DNA of 64,000 nucleotides, taken from positions 1-64,000 of the forward strand of contig DAOUJD010000015.1 of assembly GCA_034423115.1 (NCBI GenBank). The letters are read 5' to 3'. This document shows, in pieces, positions 24,508 through 33,276 of the stretch. Made by a program: the position numbers and the translations under genes. This stretch comes from Bin87 sp034423115. Its GTDB lineage: Bacteria > Chloroflexota > Dehalococcoidia > Lucifugimonadales > UBA3495. The notes beneath the pieces were generated by a model. It made no database searches and was not told the origin of the DNA. It saw only the letters and a program-made list of their open reading frames with translations. Positions within the stretch are counted from its first letter, which is position 1; the number at the start of each line of letters is the position of its first letter.

Positions 24508-25071
24508 ATAGCCAGGCAATACAGGGTCAACGAACAAATACGCGTCCCGCAAGTAAGGGTAATCGGAGAAGACGGCGAGCAGCTTGGTGTGATGACAGTG
24601 TCTGACGCGCTCTCCCGAGCGCGTATGAACGACCTTGACTTGGTGGAGGTGGCCCCCAACGCGGACCCCCCCGTTGCCCGCCTCCTGGATTACGGCAAGC
24701 TCCGGTACCTCTCTTCCAAGAAGGAACGCGAGACCCGCAAATCACAAAAAAGCAACGAACTCAAAGAAGTCCGTTTCCGTCCGAACATCGGCACCCACGA
24801 CTTCGACGCAAAAATGCGTAAGGTCCGGCAGTTCATCGGCAACGGCGACAAGGTAAAGCTGACGGTGCGATTTAGGGGACGCGAAGCCGTGCATCAACAG
24901 AACGGCCTCTCTCTCCTCAAGAAAGTCGCGGAGGAAATGAAGGACGACATCCGGCTCGAGCAGCAACCCTCGATGGAAGGCCGCGCCATGTCGATGGTTC
25001 TCATCCCCAGCCCCACCGCCGCCGCCCGTCAGGAACGCAGCGAATCCAAGGAACCAGCCACCGCTGAATAG
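24508..25071 (+). CDS. infC: Translation initiation factor IF-3, AUA start codon
   Basis: 187 residues. The N terminus aligns as (I)ARQYRVNEQIRVPQVRVIGEDGEQLGV, and the position of the start is an ATA codon at 24508 with GGAGGTGG 6 bases upstream. infC is known to use AUU/AUC/AUA starts, which IF3 itself discriminates against, giving autoregulation; this gene fits that pattern. A TTG at 24472 would put the Shine-Dalgarno inside the gene and is rejected. The C-terminal domain (DFDAKMRKVRQFIGNGDKVKLTVRFRGRE) is typical. Next gene is rpmI, 6 bases downstream. Confidence 0.95.
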   Translation: MARQYRVNEQIRVPQVRVIGEDGEQLGVMTVSDALSRARMNDLDLVEVAPNADPPVARLLDYGKLRYLSSKKERETRKSQKSNELKEVRFRPNIGTHDFDAKMRKVRQFIGNGDKVKLTVRFRGREAVHQQNGLSLLKKVAEEMKDDIRLEQQPSMEGRAMSMVLIPSPTAAARQERSESKEPATAE

Positions 25072-25077
25072 GAAGAT

Positions 25078-25278
25078 ATGCCCAAACTGAAAACCCACAA
25101 GGGCGCCAAGGCGCGCATACACGTCACCGGTTCCGGCAAACTCATGCGCCGCAAGCGCATGAGTAGCCATCTGCGGCGCAAGAAGCCCAAGAAGGTGACG
25201 CGGAAGTTCGCCCAGAAAATGGGCTACGACAAGGCCGACGTGAAGCGCCTCAGTCGTCTGATACCTTACGACGTCTAA
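25078..25278 (+). CDS. rpmI: Ribosomal protein bL35
   Basis: 66 residues, highly basic, with the L35 pattern MPKLKTHKGAKARIHVTGSG and the LRRKKPKK segment. It sits in the conserved infC-rpmI-rplT order with GGAAGAT before the ATG. Confidence 0.97.
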   Translation: MPKLKTHKGAKARIHVTGSGKLMRRKRMSSHLRRKKPKKVTRKFAQKMGYDKADVKRLSRLIPYDV

Positions 25279-25298
25279 ATCCGGGAGAACACCACACC

Positions 25299-25658
25299 GT
25301 GCCAAGAGTCAAGAGAGGCGTCACCAAGCACGCCCGACACAAGAAAGTTCTGAAGGCGGCCAAAGGGTACCGCGCATCGTCCAGCCGCAACTACAAGTGG
25401 GCCAAAGAAGCGGTGATGCACGCTTGGAGCCATGCCTACCGCCACCGCCGCCAACGCAAGGGCGACTTCCGCCGCCTGTGGATCATCCGCATCGGCGCGG
25501 CCTGCCGAATGCACGGCACCACCTACAGCCAGTTCATGCACGGGCTCAAGGTCGCCGGCATCGAGATCGATCGCAAGATGCTCGCCGACATGGCGGTGCA
25601 AGACCCCGACGCTTTTGAGCGTCTGGTAGAGGTGGCCGGCGCGGCAACAGCCGCCTGA
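25299..25658 (+). CDS. rplT: Ribosomal protein bL20
   Basis: 119 residues from a GTG start at 25299, with the L20 signature PRVKRGVTKHARHKKVLKAAKGY and the C-terminal YSQFMHGLKVAGIEIDRKMLADMA. L20 often represses its own operon by binding the leader. It is the last gene before a strong terminator. Confidence 0.97.
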   Translation: MPRVKRGVTKHARHKKVLKAAKGYRASSSRNYKWAKEAVMHAWSHAYRHRRQRKGDFRRLWIIRIGAACRMHGTTYSQFMHGLKVAGIEIDRKMLADMAVQDPDAFERLVEVAGAATAA

Positions 25659-25686
25659 CCAGCTAAAGCCAGAGCCAATTTGGACG

Positions 25687-25720
25687 CAGGGGCGAATGGT
25701 CGTTCGCCCCTGTTTCTATT
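25687..25720 (+). terminator. Terminator of the infC operon; palindrome copy 3
   Basis: A perfect 10-bp stem (25687-25696 with 25703-25712) with a 6-base loop followed by TTTCTATT. The arms (CAGGGGCGAA/TTCGCCCCTG) belong to the GGGGCG palindrome family seen at 3477. Confidence 0.8.
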
Positions 25721-26435
25721 GTGCGACCAATTCCCAGGTAATCAGGGATCCGTCAGCTTCACTGCACCGATAGAGAACCAGGTCTCGCCGTAAGTGATTC
25801 CGGCCACCGGCGGGCTCACCCGCGCCGCCGGCCACACCCAAGCACAACGCAGACCCATCGGCCGTCAGCAACTCCACCCGCCCGTCTCCGTCCAATCGGA
25901 AATTCTGATCGGCCGCGTCGGCATCACAGGTAACCACTTCCACCGCTGAGCCCGCAGTCGCCGCCGATGCCGACAAACATCGGTCGTGCCGTTCTAACCG
26001 TATGCCGTCATCGCCGCGCTGGGAAAACAGTTGGTCATCCGACCCTGGCTTGCAGGTATGGGCCTGCAAAGGCGCGTCCAATCGAAGATTGGCGCCGAAA
26101 CCAGCCACGTCAACACAATAGCCCAACGGATCGTCCAGAAAATCCTCCAGCCTCAACAAGCCTGGTGCGGATGACGCCCGAGACTCCGCCTGCCGTGGCG
26201 TCGCTGGCGGCGGGGGCAATGTGGGTGTGAATGGGACTGGAGCAGAGGTGGGTCGAAGTGTCGTCAGCGTCGGTGTGGGTATCGGCGTTTCGGTGGGAAC
26301 GGCCGTCGCTGCGCTCGTGTCCCGGGTTGGTGGCTCAGTCGCGATGATCTCGCTGGCATCTGGCACATCTTCAGTGCATGCAAACAGCCACGCCGCCGCC
26401 AGAGCCACCCAAACCGCCAGGATCCAAACCCTCAT
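25716..26435 (-). CDS. Lipoprotein with ricin-type beta-trefoil lectin domain
   Basis: 239 residues. Signal peptide with lipobox AWLFAC, then a Pro/Thr-rich linker (residues 30-85), then a beta-trefoil with repeated CLS/CVD-type and Q-x-F/W elements (DQLFSQ, DQNFRL, ITWEL). Paired Cys are regularly spaced, as expected for disulfides in an exported lectin. It probably binds carbohydrate at the cell surface. Its ATG overlaps the stop of the upstream peptidase gene (ATGA), so the two are coexpressed. Confidence 0.82.
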   Translation of the reverse strand: MRVWILAVWVALAAAWLFACTEDVPDASEIIATEPPTRDTSAATAVPTETPIPTPTLTTLRPTSAPVPFTPTLPPPPATPRQAESRASSAPGLLRLEDFLDDPLGYCVDVAGFGANLRLDAPLQAHTCKPGSDDQLFSQRGDDGIRLERHDRCLSASAATAGSAVEVVTCDADAADQNFRLDGDGRVELLTADGSALCLGVAGGAGEPAGGRNHLRRDLVLYRCSEADGSLITWELVAQ

Positions 26436-27763
26436 TCGTGAAAACGTTGTAGCAGGCGAAAGAGCGCCTCGGCTCCGAATTCCAACGCCGACACCGGCAC
26501 CCGCTCGTTGGCCGCATGGATCGTTTTGAGGAAGTCGAAATCCGCCGGCAGGTTCATCGGCATCCAGCCGTAGGTCTGTATCCCCAGTTGCGCGAAATGC
26601 CGCCCATCGGTGCCGGCCGGCATCAGCATGGGCACCGACACGCCCTCCGCATCCTGCTCAGCAATAATGCCGGACAAGGTATCAAACAGGCCCATGTTGA
26701 GATTCCACGGCCTGGACTGAAAATTGACCGCACGAAACTCAATAGTCGGGCCGGCAATGTGTTGTAGTTCGCCCAGCAGGCCTTCGGAGTCGTAGCCGGG
26801 CAGCATCCGGCAGTCCAGGTTGACGGTTACCTCGCTGGGAATGACGTTGGCCTTCTCGCCGCCGTTGATGATGGTGGCGTTGGCCGTGTGCCGGAAGAGC
26901 GGCTCCATGTCTTTGCCCACAGGTCCCATGCGCCGCAGCATGCTCCCGGTGAATGCGGGGTTCAGCAGGAGCTTCAAAAAGGCGCTGTCCGGAAGCGGCA
27001 ATCTGCCGATCATCGCTTCGATCATCATCCGAGTCACCGGATGGATGTGAAAGGGGAGCGAGGTGCGGTCGAGTTTGACCAGGAACTCCGCCATGCGAGT
27101 CGGGGCGGTGTCGTGATGCACCAACGAGCCATGACCACCCGGACCGCGAGCGATGGCCTCCACACGGCACCCCTGCTTTTCCGCCACCTGCACCATGTAG
27201 AACTTGCGGCCCCGGTAGCTCTTGCTGAACCCACCGAATTCCCCGACCGCGTACCGGACGCCCTCGAATAGCTCGGGATGGGCGTCCGTGAGCCACGCTG
27301 CTCCGGTGTGTCCGCCGGCCTCCTCGTCCGACACCAGCGCCAGGATTACGTCGCCGGGCAGGTCGATATCCTCCGTGTGTGCCCGCATGAAGGCGTCCAT
27401 CATCATGGCGACGCCGCCCTTCATGTCCAGCGCGCCGCGTCCCCAAACGTACCCGTCCTGCAATCTGCCTTCGAACGGAGGCACGTCCCACGGTTGCCCT
27501 GCCGTGGGCACCACGTCGATGTGTCCGTAGAGCAGTAGCGGGGGAGCGTTGCCTGCGCCCCGCAGCCGGCTGATCACGTTGACCCGGTCCGGATCGTCCC
27601 CCATCAGTTCCGCATGGATGCCGGCGGCTTTCAGGACATCGCGGCAATAAACGGCGCACTCGCGCTCGTTGCCGGGAGGATTGGTGGTGTCGAAGCCGAT
27701 CAGCGCCTGCAGCAACTCCGCAACGTGGGGCCGTTCGCCGGCCGTTGACCGAGAGGCGGTCAT
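26432..27763 (-). CDS. M20 family metallopeptidase (ArgE/DapE/ACY1-like)
   Basis: 443 residues with the dinuclear zinc site of M20 enzymes: H in YGHIDVVP, D in GRGALDMKGG, the catalytic Glu pair in SDEEAGGHTG, and the dimerisation-domain loop GPGGHGS. The family hydrolyses amide bonds of N-acyl amino acids or small peptides. There is no signal peptide, so it is cytoplasmic. It is followed by the overlapping lectin lipoprotein and preceded at 12 bases by the PAC2 gene. Confidence 0.9.
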   Translation of the reverse strand: MTASRSTAGERPHVAELLQALIGFDTTNPPGNERECAVYCRDVLKAAGIHAELMGDDPDRVNVISRLRGAGNAPPLLLYGHIDVVPTAGQPWDVPPFEGRLQDGYVWGRGALDMKGGVAMMMDAFMRAHTEDIDLPGDVILALVSDEEAGGHTGAAWLTDAHPELFEGVRYAVGEFGGFSKSYRGRKFYMVQVAEKQGCRVEAIARGPGGHGSLVHHDTAPTRMAEFLVKLDRTSLPFHIHPVTRMMIEAMIGRLPLPDSAFLKLLLNPAFTGSMLRRMGPVGKDMEPLFRHTANATIINGGEKANVIPSEVTVNLDCRMLPGYDSEGLLGELQHIAGPTIEFRAVNFQSRPWNLNMGLFDTLSGIIAEQDAEGVSVPMLMPAGTDGRHFAQLGIQTYGWMPMNLPADFDFLKTIHAANERVPVSALEFGAEALFRLLQRFHE

Positions 27764-27775
27764 CGCATCGGGCGG

Positions 27776-28702
27776 CTAAACTCGGGAAGACCCTGGCTCG
27801 GTATCGTCCCTGGCATCGTCGCCATCCGTCGCGTCCAAGTCTAGTCCTTGGAGAAACTCCTCGATGCTCGACGGTAACGGAGTCGTCGGCTCATCGTGAT
27901 TTGCCTCGCCACCGTACTCGCTGTCGTACATCTCTTCGATGCGGCGCAGCGTATCCCCGCTGGGGATCTGGCCGTCGTTGGACGTCAATTCGTCGTACTG
28001 CTTCTGACCGCGGTCGGTCTGCGCGATGTAATCCGGGAAATCATACAACCGACACAACACGTCCATCATGCGCGCGGCGCCCTGGTAGTCATCGTCCAGG
28101 TTCAGATACTGCGGCAGGTGCACCACGAACGCCCGCGTCTCGAGCCCCATCTTGGTGGCGGTTTCCGTGATGGTGTAGGTGATCGTGGTCGGGCCCTCGT
28201 AGTTGCTGGGCCGGGCATTCGCGATGTTGTAGTCCCGCTCCACGTTTTCCCCGGAACCCAGTCCCGACACCACCAGCGGCCTGGTGTGGGGAACCATGTC
28301 ATACATGCCGCCGATCAGCGCGTATTGTTTCACGCCGAAATATCGGATGATCTCCAGCAGGGCGTCCGAGTAGTCCTCTCCGTATAGGTGCGGTTCCAAC
28401 AGGTGAGCCGTCAGCAGGTGCGGCCCCTCCTCCGGGTTCGAGTACCGGATGATGGTGTTGGGTATCGTAACCTCTCGGTTTCCGCTCACCAAGTAGGATC
28501 GGGGCCGATAGCGCGTGAAATCGTAATAACGCCCCGGGCGGTGCAGTCGTCCCAGCTCCTTGCTCCGCAGGTGCCGTTCGATGCGGCCCAACGAGAGGCT
28601 GCCAACGTTCCCGACATCTATCCAAGGACGCAGCACCACCAGCATGTGCGGGTCGCGCAACTCGGGGACGGGTTCTGCTATGTCGAATTCGCCGATACGC
28701 AT
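27776..28702 (-). CDS. PAC2 family protein
   Basis: 308 residues from the ATG at 28702 (an ATG/TTG slightly upstream is possible). The sequence shows the PAC2/DUF75 pattern of a phosphorylase-like fold: VVLRPWIDVGNVGSLSLG, YYDFTRYRP, ALIGGMYDMVPHTRPLVVSG, VHLPQYLNLDDDYQGAARMMDVLCRLYDF. Archaeal and actinobacterial relatives are proteasome-assembly-like chaperones of uncertain role. The C terminus is acidic. No proteasome genes are nearby. Confidence 0.8.
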   Translation of the reverse strand: MRIGEFDIAEPVPELRDPHMLVVLRPWIDVGNVGSLSLGRIERHLRSKELGRLHRPGRYYDFTRYRPRSYLVSGNREVTIPNTIIRYSNPEEGPHLLTAHLLEPHLYGEDYSDALLEIIRYFGVKQYALIGGMYDMVPHTRPLVVSGLGSGENVERDYNIANARPSNYEGPTTITYTITETATKMGLETRAFVVHLPQYLNLDDDYQGAARMMDVLCRLYDFPDYIAQTDRGQKQYDELTSNDGQIPSGDTLRRIEEMYDSEYGGEANHDEPTTPLPSSIEEFLQGLDLDATDGDDARDDTEPGSSRV

Positions 28703-28754
28703 AAGTGTCAGGCAAGGTAACATCGGCAATATTCGGAGTCAAGAACACCCTGAT

Positions 28755-29273
28755 TCTCACGCGTGCCCACTTTGCAATGGCGTGGTGAAAGGACGGAAAG
28801 GTCGATTTCCCGCTCATTTCCTCTCATTTCCGCTAATTCCAGTAGGGCATTGGCCGGGTCGTGGTGCTGGATGGGCCTCGCGAGAGGCGTTTTGGGGGCA
28901 GTTTAAGGGGTATTGGCGGTCAGGTGGGCGGGTTTGGGGGAGCAGGGTTCGCGGTGTTGGGAAGTGGGCGTTGGGACGGCTGTCGCGGGCCCGGGTGGCG
29001 GGTTGGAATTGGGGCGTTGGGTAATATGGTACGGATGGTGGAAGGATTGGAGCAATGCGAAAGTGTCACCGGGGCGCAGGGGTGGCTGAACTGGGGTTTT
29101 TTGGGAGGAATTTGGGTGATTATGGGGGGCGACGGGGCGGCTTTTCTCCACAAAAGGCACGGGATTCACACAAAGTTGGGCGTTTTGGCACCGACAGGAA
29201 TGACTGTGCCATCTGAATTGGGGCGGCGTGGGCGCTGGCAGTGTCAGGTTGCGCGAAGCGGGTACGCGTGAGC
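28755..29273. mobile_element. 519-bp MITE-like element with IS-related terminal repeats
   Basis: The left end TCTCACGCGTGCCCACTTTGC and the reverse complement of the right end GCTCACGCGTACCCGCTTCGC are imperfect inverted repeats, closely matching the ends of the IS at 61568-62771. The flanks ACCCTGAT (28747-28754) and ACTCTGAT (29274-29281) look like an 8-bp target duplication with one change; the IS also makes 8-bp duplications. No transposase-like ORF is present. The interior plus strand is very rich in G with few C, unlike all surrounding DNA. This accounts for most of the 656-bp gene-free stretch 28703-29358. Confidence 0.72.
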
Positions 29274-29358
29274 ACTCTGATTATCTCGATTGCAGACCTA
29301 CGATTGGCAGCCGGAAGTGGTAACATCGTCGCCAAACTGACGACACGTCCGCCAACAG

Positions 29359-30612
29359 GTGAGCGCTGTGCAGGACACCCAAACCACGACTCCAGTTGAC
29401 CGGTCCCACCTTCCGCTGGGTGGTCGAACCATCATGCCCGGGCTGGCGTCCGGCCACGTGGTGTACCATTGGATAATACAGAGCTTCATCGTGGTGCTGC
29501 CCGAGATACAGGCGGCATTTGGCCTGAGCGCCGTGGGAGTGGGCGGCCTCTTGACCGCCCGCGAATTGGCGGCCGGCATCGTCGCTTTGCCCGGCGGCGT
29601 AGCCGTCGACATTATCCGGCGTTACTGGGGTTTCCTCCTGGCGATTTGCCTCGGCGCCTGCGCCCTGGGCTCTCTCGCCATCGGCATATCGCCCGTTTAT
29701 TTCCTGCTGCTGATCGGCATCGCCATCGTCGCAGCCGCCCATTCCATCTGGCACTTGCCCGCGTCATCGTCCCTGTCCTACCACTTCGCCCAACGGCGCG
29801 GCATGGCGCTGTCCATCCACGGCGTGGGCGGCAGCATCGGCGACGTCGCTGGCCCGGTGGCGACCGGGGCGTTCCTGTTGTTCCTGACCTGGCAGCAGTT
29901 GCTCAGCGTGTACGCTGCCGTACCCCTGGTTCTCGGCGTCCTGGCGCTGTGGGCCTTTCGCAACATCGGCAGAGTTACCGAAGAGGAACAAACCGATGCA
30001 AACATGGGCAGTCGCATCCAGGCCACTCGCCAGCTCCTCAGGAACCCGGCATTATGGGGCCTCATGTTCGTGCGGGGATTGCGTTCCATGGCTTTGGTTT
30101 CATTGGTGACCATTCTCCCGCTGTATCTGAACAACGACCTGGGAATGACCGAGTGGAACCGGGGCTTCCACATAGGGTTGCTGATTGCCGTGGGACTGGT
30201 CGCAAAAACCGGCGCCGGATACCTGTCGGACCGGTTCGGCCGCAAACAGGTACTGGTACCCGGGCTCATCTGGTCCTGCCTGATGGCCCTGGCCCTAGTG
30301 GTCTTCGACGGGGGCATCATGCTGACCGTCACCATCGCGCTGCTTGGGCTGTTCCTCTATCCGGACCAGCCCATCCTCACCGCCACTGTATTCGACGTAG
30401 TGGGCCGCGAGGTCGCTTCCACCGGATTGGGGGTGGTCGCATTCACCGCTTTCCTGATGGCCGCCGGCGCCGCCATCATCGCCGGAGCCTTGTATGAGTT
30501 CGGCGGGTTCTCGGCCGCCGTGTACTTCATCGCGGCGCTGTTCGCCCTGTCCGCAGTAGTGTTCCTGGTGCTGCCGGTGGCCAATCGCGCGCCGGACTCG
30601 GCGTCCGCGTGA
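29359..30612 (+). CDS. Major facilitator superfamily transporter
   Basis: 417 residues from a GTG at 29359; a second GTG at 29368 with AGGTGA at good spacing is an equally likely start. About 12 hydrophobic segments are visible, with loops HFAQRRGMALSIHGVGGSIGD between segments 4 and 5 and YLSDRFGRKQVLVPG in the second half, a clear MFS signature (D-R-x-G-R-K). Substrate unknown. It starts 85 bases after the MITE. Confidence 0.88.
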   Translation: MSAVQDTQTTTPVDRSHLPLGGRTIMPGLASGHVVYHWIIQSFIVVLPEIQAAFGLSAVGVGGLLTARELAAGIVALPGGVAVDIIRRYWGFLLAICLGACALGSLAIGISPVYFLLLIGIAIVAAAHSIWHLPASSSLSYHFAQRRGMALSIHGVGGSIGDVAGPVATGAFLLFLTWQQLLSVYAAVPLVLGVLALWAFRNIGRVTEEEQTDANMGSRIQATRQLLRNPALWGLMFVRGLRSMALVSLVTILPLYLNNDLGMTEWNRGFHIGLLIAVGLVAKTGAGYLSDRFGRKQVLVPGLIWSCLMALALVVFDGGIMLTVTIALLGLFLYPDQPILTATVFDVVGREVASTGLGVVAFTAFLMAAGAAIIAGALYEFGGFSAAVYFIAALFALSAVVFLVLPVANRAPDSASA

Positions 30613-30642
30613 TCCAAGCCAGTTCCCCGCAAACCGAAACGG

Positions 30643-30680
30643 AAGGGCCCCGGACTCGATCTCTGCCCGGGGCCTTTCTG
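30643..30680. terminator. Convergent terminator hairpin
   Basis: AAGGGCCCCGG-type arm 30643-30653 pairs with 30667-30677 (one G-T wobble), 13-base loop, then CTGTCG. It lies between the convergent MFS and amidohydrolase genes and may serve both. Confidence 0.65.
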
Positions 30681-30699
30681 TCGTGAAACCACCCAAACG

Positions 30700-31878
30700 T
30701 CAGCAATTCCCCATTTCGGTCAGGCGTCCCTCCCGCCAGGCCACCATACCGCCCTTGACCGTGGCGAAGGTGTCCAGGCGCAGCGAGCCGTCAACGTTGT
30801 GCCCCGCCATGTCGTGCCACACGAAGCGTCCCTGCCGCTGCTCCCACACGGCGGCGTCGCCTGCCATGCCAACACCCAGCGATCCTATCTTGTGCTCCAA
30901 TCCCAGTACCTGGGCCGGCCGGCTGGTGCTGGCGGCGATGGCATCCGAGAGGGACATGCCCATGGCGTGAAACTTGCTGACCAGGTCGTTCATCAGGTAA
31001 ACGATGCGGCCTGGCGGCGCGATGTGAATATCGGTGCTGATGGTGTCTGGCGCCATTCCCTGGTCCATCGCGGCCTTGACCACCTCTACGTCGCAGTGGA
31101 CGCCCGCGTGGGCAACGTCCATGATCACGCCCCGGTCTGCGGCCGCTTGAACCTCCGGCCGGATCTTGCCACTATTGTCCAGGATGTTCTCGGGCAGTCC
31201 GTTGAACGCGTGAGTGGAAATGTCTCCGGGCCCCAGGTGTTCCAGCACGTCGGGCAGCGGTATCGGCGTTCCGCTGACGTGGACCATCAGTCGGACGCCC
31301 GCCTCCGTCGCGGCTTCCTTGGCCTTGGACATCGCCTCGTGCGCGTTCCAACGGGCCACGGCATCGTGGTGCATCCGCACCTTTACGCCAAAAATGAAGC
31401 CCGGATTCTGCTTGATCGCCTCCACCGTCCGGCCCACGTCGATGATCCGCATATCGTGCAGCCCACCGCCCAGCACACCGTTGGCCGCCAATCCGACGGC
31501 GCCAATGTGGAGGAACGCTATCAAACGCGCGCGGTGCGCGGGAAAGACGTAATCGCGCATCGCCCCGTAATTGAGGAAGCCCGAACTGCCCGCGTCGACA
31601 CCTGTGGTCACGCCGCTGCCCAGGCACGTCTGGTCCGCATGCACCGCGCTCCCGCTGCCGCCGTGGTAGAAATGCCCGTGCAGGTCGATCAGTCCCGGGG
31701 TAACCAGCTTGCCGGTTACGTCAATCGATTGAGTAGCGGTCGACGGGTCAATGCTATCGGCTATCGCAGCCACCTTGCCGTCCTTGAAAGCGATGTCCCG
31801 TGGTTCGTTGTTGATGCCCAGGCCGGGGTCCAGCAGGCGCCCGCCCGTCAGCGCCAGGTCATACATTGCCGTGGTCAT
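30700..31878 (-). CDS. Amidohydrolase/deacetylase family metallohydrolase
   Basis: 392 residues from the ATG at 31878, with GGAGGG 11 bases upstream. The N-terminal LVTPGLIDLHGHFYHGGSG carries the HxH metal site, VKVRMHHDA holds a candidate bridging Lys, and STHAFNG, DVAHAGVHCD and STDIHIAPPG supply further His and Asp ligands. The pattern fits the dihydroorotase-like amidohydrolase/deacetylase subgroup. It is a different subfamily from the amidohydrolase at 4540. Substrate not readable. Confidence 0.85.
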   Translation of the reverse strand: MTTAMYDLALTGGRLLDPGLGINNEPRDIAFKDGKVAAIADSIDPSTATQSIDVTGKLVTPGLIDLHGHFYHGGSGSAVHADQTCLGSGVTTGVDAGSSGFLNYGAMRDYVFPAHRARLIAFLHIGAVGLAANGVLGGGLHDMRIIDVGRTVEAIKQNPGFIFGVKVRMHHDAVARWNAHEAMSKAKEAATEAGVRLMVHVSGTPIPLPDVLEHLGPGDISTHAFNGLPENILDNSGKIRPEVQAAADRGVIMDVAHAGVHCDVEVVKAAMDQGMAPDTISTDIHIAPPGRIVYLMNDLVSKFHAMGMSLSDAIAASTSRPAQVLGLEHKIGSLGVGMAGDAAVWEQRQGRFVWHDMAGHNVDGSLRLDTFATVKGGMVAWREGRLTEMGNC

Positions 31879-31933
31879 TGGTACCAATTCCCTCCGGTCC
31901 GAGGATACCGTCCGTTGCCATCCCCCACAAAAA

Positions 31934-31957
31934 GGGCGACCGGTCGGTCGCCCCTAC
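31934..31957. repeat. Dispersed GGGGCG palindrome, copy 4
   Basis: GGGCGACCG and CGGTCGCCC abut with a 2-base centre, followed by CTACAAT. It shares arms with copies at 3477, 5807 and 25687, and lies between two minus-strand genes. Confidence 0.6.
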
Positions 31958-31984
31958 AATACCGAAACCGTTCCCGGCAGGCAA

Positions 31985-32458
31985 TCAGTCCTCGTCCCAA
32001 TAGTAGTCCTCGGCCATCAGGTTTTCTTGCCACCACCGGCGTAAGCGTGGCAAAACCAACTCCTTGGGCTTGCGAAAGTCCGCTTCCACGAAGTCCAGCG
32101 AGTCGGGCAACGGTCGCGCTTCCCACTTCTGGATCGCCTCCAGTATGAAACGGCGTACCATTTCCGGCGAGCGGGATTCCAGGCGGCCCAACTGGTACGC
32201 CAGGGTCACCGCCATCTGCATCTGGCAGATCAGCGCGTGAGCGTCCTCCTCACGCAGGTTCTCGGGCATCGCGCCCGATTGGTCGATAAAATCATCCAAT
32301 ACCTGCCCGATAATCAACGGAGGATCGTTTTCGTCTTGTTCGGGCAAAAATTCGGTCAACCTGTCCGTTAGATCGGCCACCCCCTCCTCGGGCAGGGCGA
32401 ATTGCGCCCATTGATCATCGCCGGATTCCGGTTGGGAGTTGTGCTGTTCGTCGCTCAT
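31985..32458 (-). CDS. Hypothetical acidic protein
   Basis: 157 residues with a GGGAG ribosome site. It is helical and acidic (FALPEEGVADLTDRLTEFLPEQDEND; MQMAVTLAYQLGRLESRSPEMVRRFILEAIQKW), ending LMAEDYYWDED. There are no transmembrane segments and no family that I recognise. It is divergent from ybeY with a 269-bp gap that includes TATAAT at 32696-32701. Confidence 0.65.
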   Translation of the reverse strand: MSDEQHNSQPESGDDQWAQFALPEEGVADLTDRLTEFLPEQDENDPPLIIGQVLDDFIDQSGAMPENLREEDAHALICQMQMAVTLAYQLGRLESRSPEMVRRFILEAIQKWEARPLPDSLDFVEADFRKPKELVLPRLRRWWQENLMAEDYYWDED

Positions 32459-32727
32459 GGTAAGGACTCCCGTTGGCCGATTTGGCCCACCGTGAGTTCG
32501 CCGCTCGGGCTGTGAATCTCGGTCGGCGAGGATCGCCAGTCCACGCGAATTATTGTATCACGGTGCTCCCTTCCGCCTTGCCATGAGTCCGCATTGGGCT
32601 GAAACACGCCGGCATTGGTTGTCGGGCACTGCCGCTGCCGAAAAGGCCGCTCACGGTCCGCCGTACCGCATTGGGGCATGGCACGCCGGATTGCGTATAA
32701 TCCTCCGGCGAGGTTCGAAAACGCGAT

Positions 32728-33273
32728 ATGCCTACGAATCCACTCCCCGAAATCACCGTCTCGGTACAGGCCGTCCTGGTGGACGGAGAGGCCGACGTGC
32801 CACCGACCGACTGGTGCGCCGCCACCATCCGGCATGGATTGGCCCAGGTGCTCCCGCCCGACTCTTTGGGCCAGGTCAGCCTGCTGATTACCGACGACGA
32901 GACGGTGCGCGACTTGAACCGCGAGTATCGCGGCCTCGACCAGACCACCGACGTTCTTTCATTCTCGGCGCAACACTCGGGACACTGGGAGGGGGCGGCC
33001 AATCCGGAAGTTTCCGAATCCGACTGGCCCTCGGATTGGCCTTTGCCCGACGACGAACCGCCGCCCCTTGGCGATATAGTGGTCTCCTTGCCCCAGGCCA
33101 AGCGCCAGGCCTTTCAACAGGGCGTCCCCCTGCGTCGCGAACTTGCCCTCCTGCTGGTTCACGGCGCGCTTCACCTTTTGGGCCACGACCATTACGAAGA
33201 CGACGAACGCGAAACCATGCAGCATCTCGAACGCGCCGCGCTGGACGCCATCTTCGGAGCGCGTGGAGGCTAA
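32728..33273 (+). CDS. ybeY: Endoribonuclease YbeY
   Basis: 181 residues with the zinc-binding motif HGALHLLGHDH (three His) and the upstream TTDVLSFSA block. YbeY acts in 16S rRNA maturation and ribosome quality control. The middle contains an acidic/proline insertion (residues 85-115) longer than usual. It is the first gene of a compact group with a zincin and pgpA. Confidence 0.95.
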   Translation: MPTNPLPEITVSVQAVLVDGEADVPPTDWCAATIRHGLAQVLPPDSLGQVSLLITDDETVRDLNREYRGLDQTTDVLSFSAQHSGHWEGAANPEVSESDWPSDWPLPDDEPPPLGDIVVSLPQAKRQAFQQGVPLRRELALLLVHGALHLLGHDHYEDDERETMQHLERAALDAIFGARGG

Positions 33274-33276
33274 ACC

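Noticed and set aside
28861..29271. 136-codon open frame inside the MITE
   Set aside because: Trp/Gly-rich translation caused by the G-rich strand, no ribosome site, no similarity to transposases.
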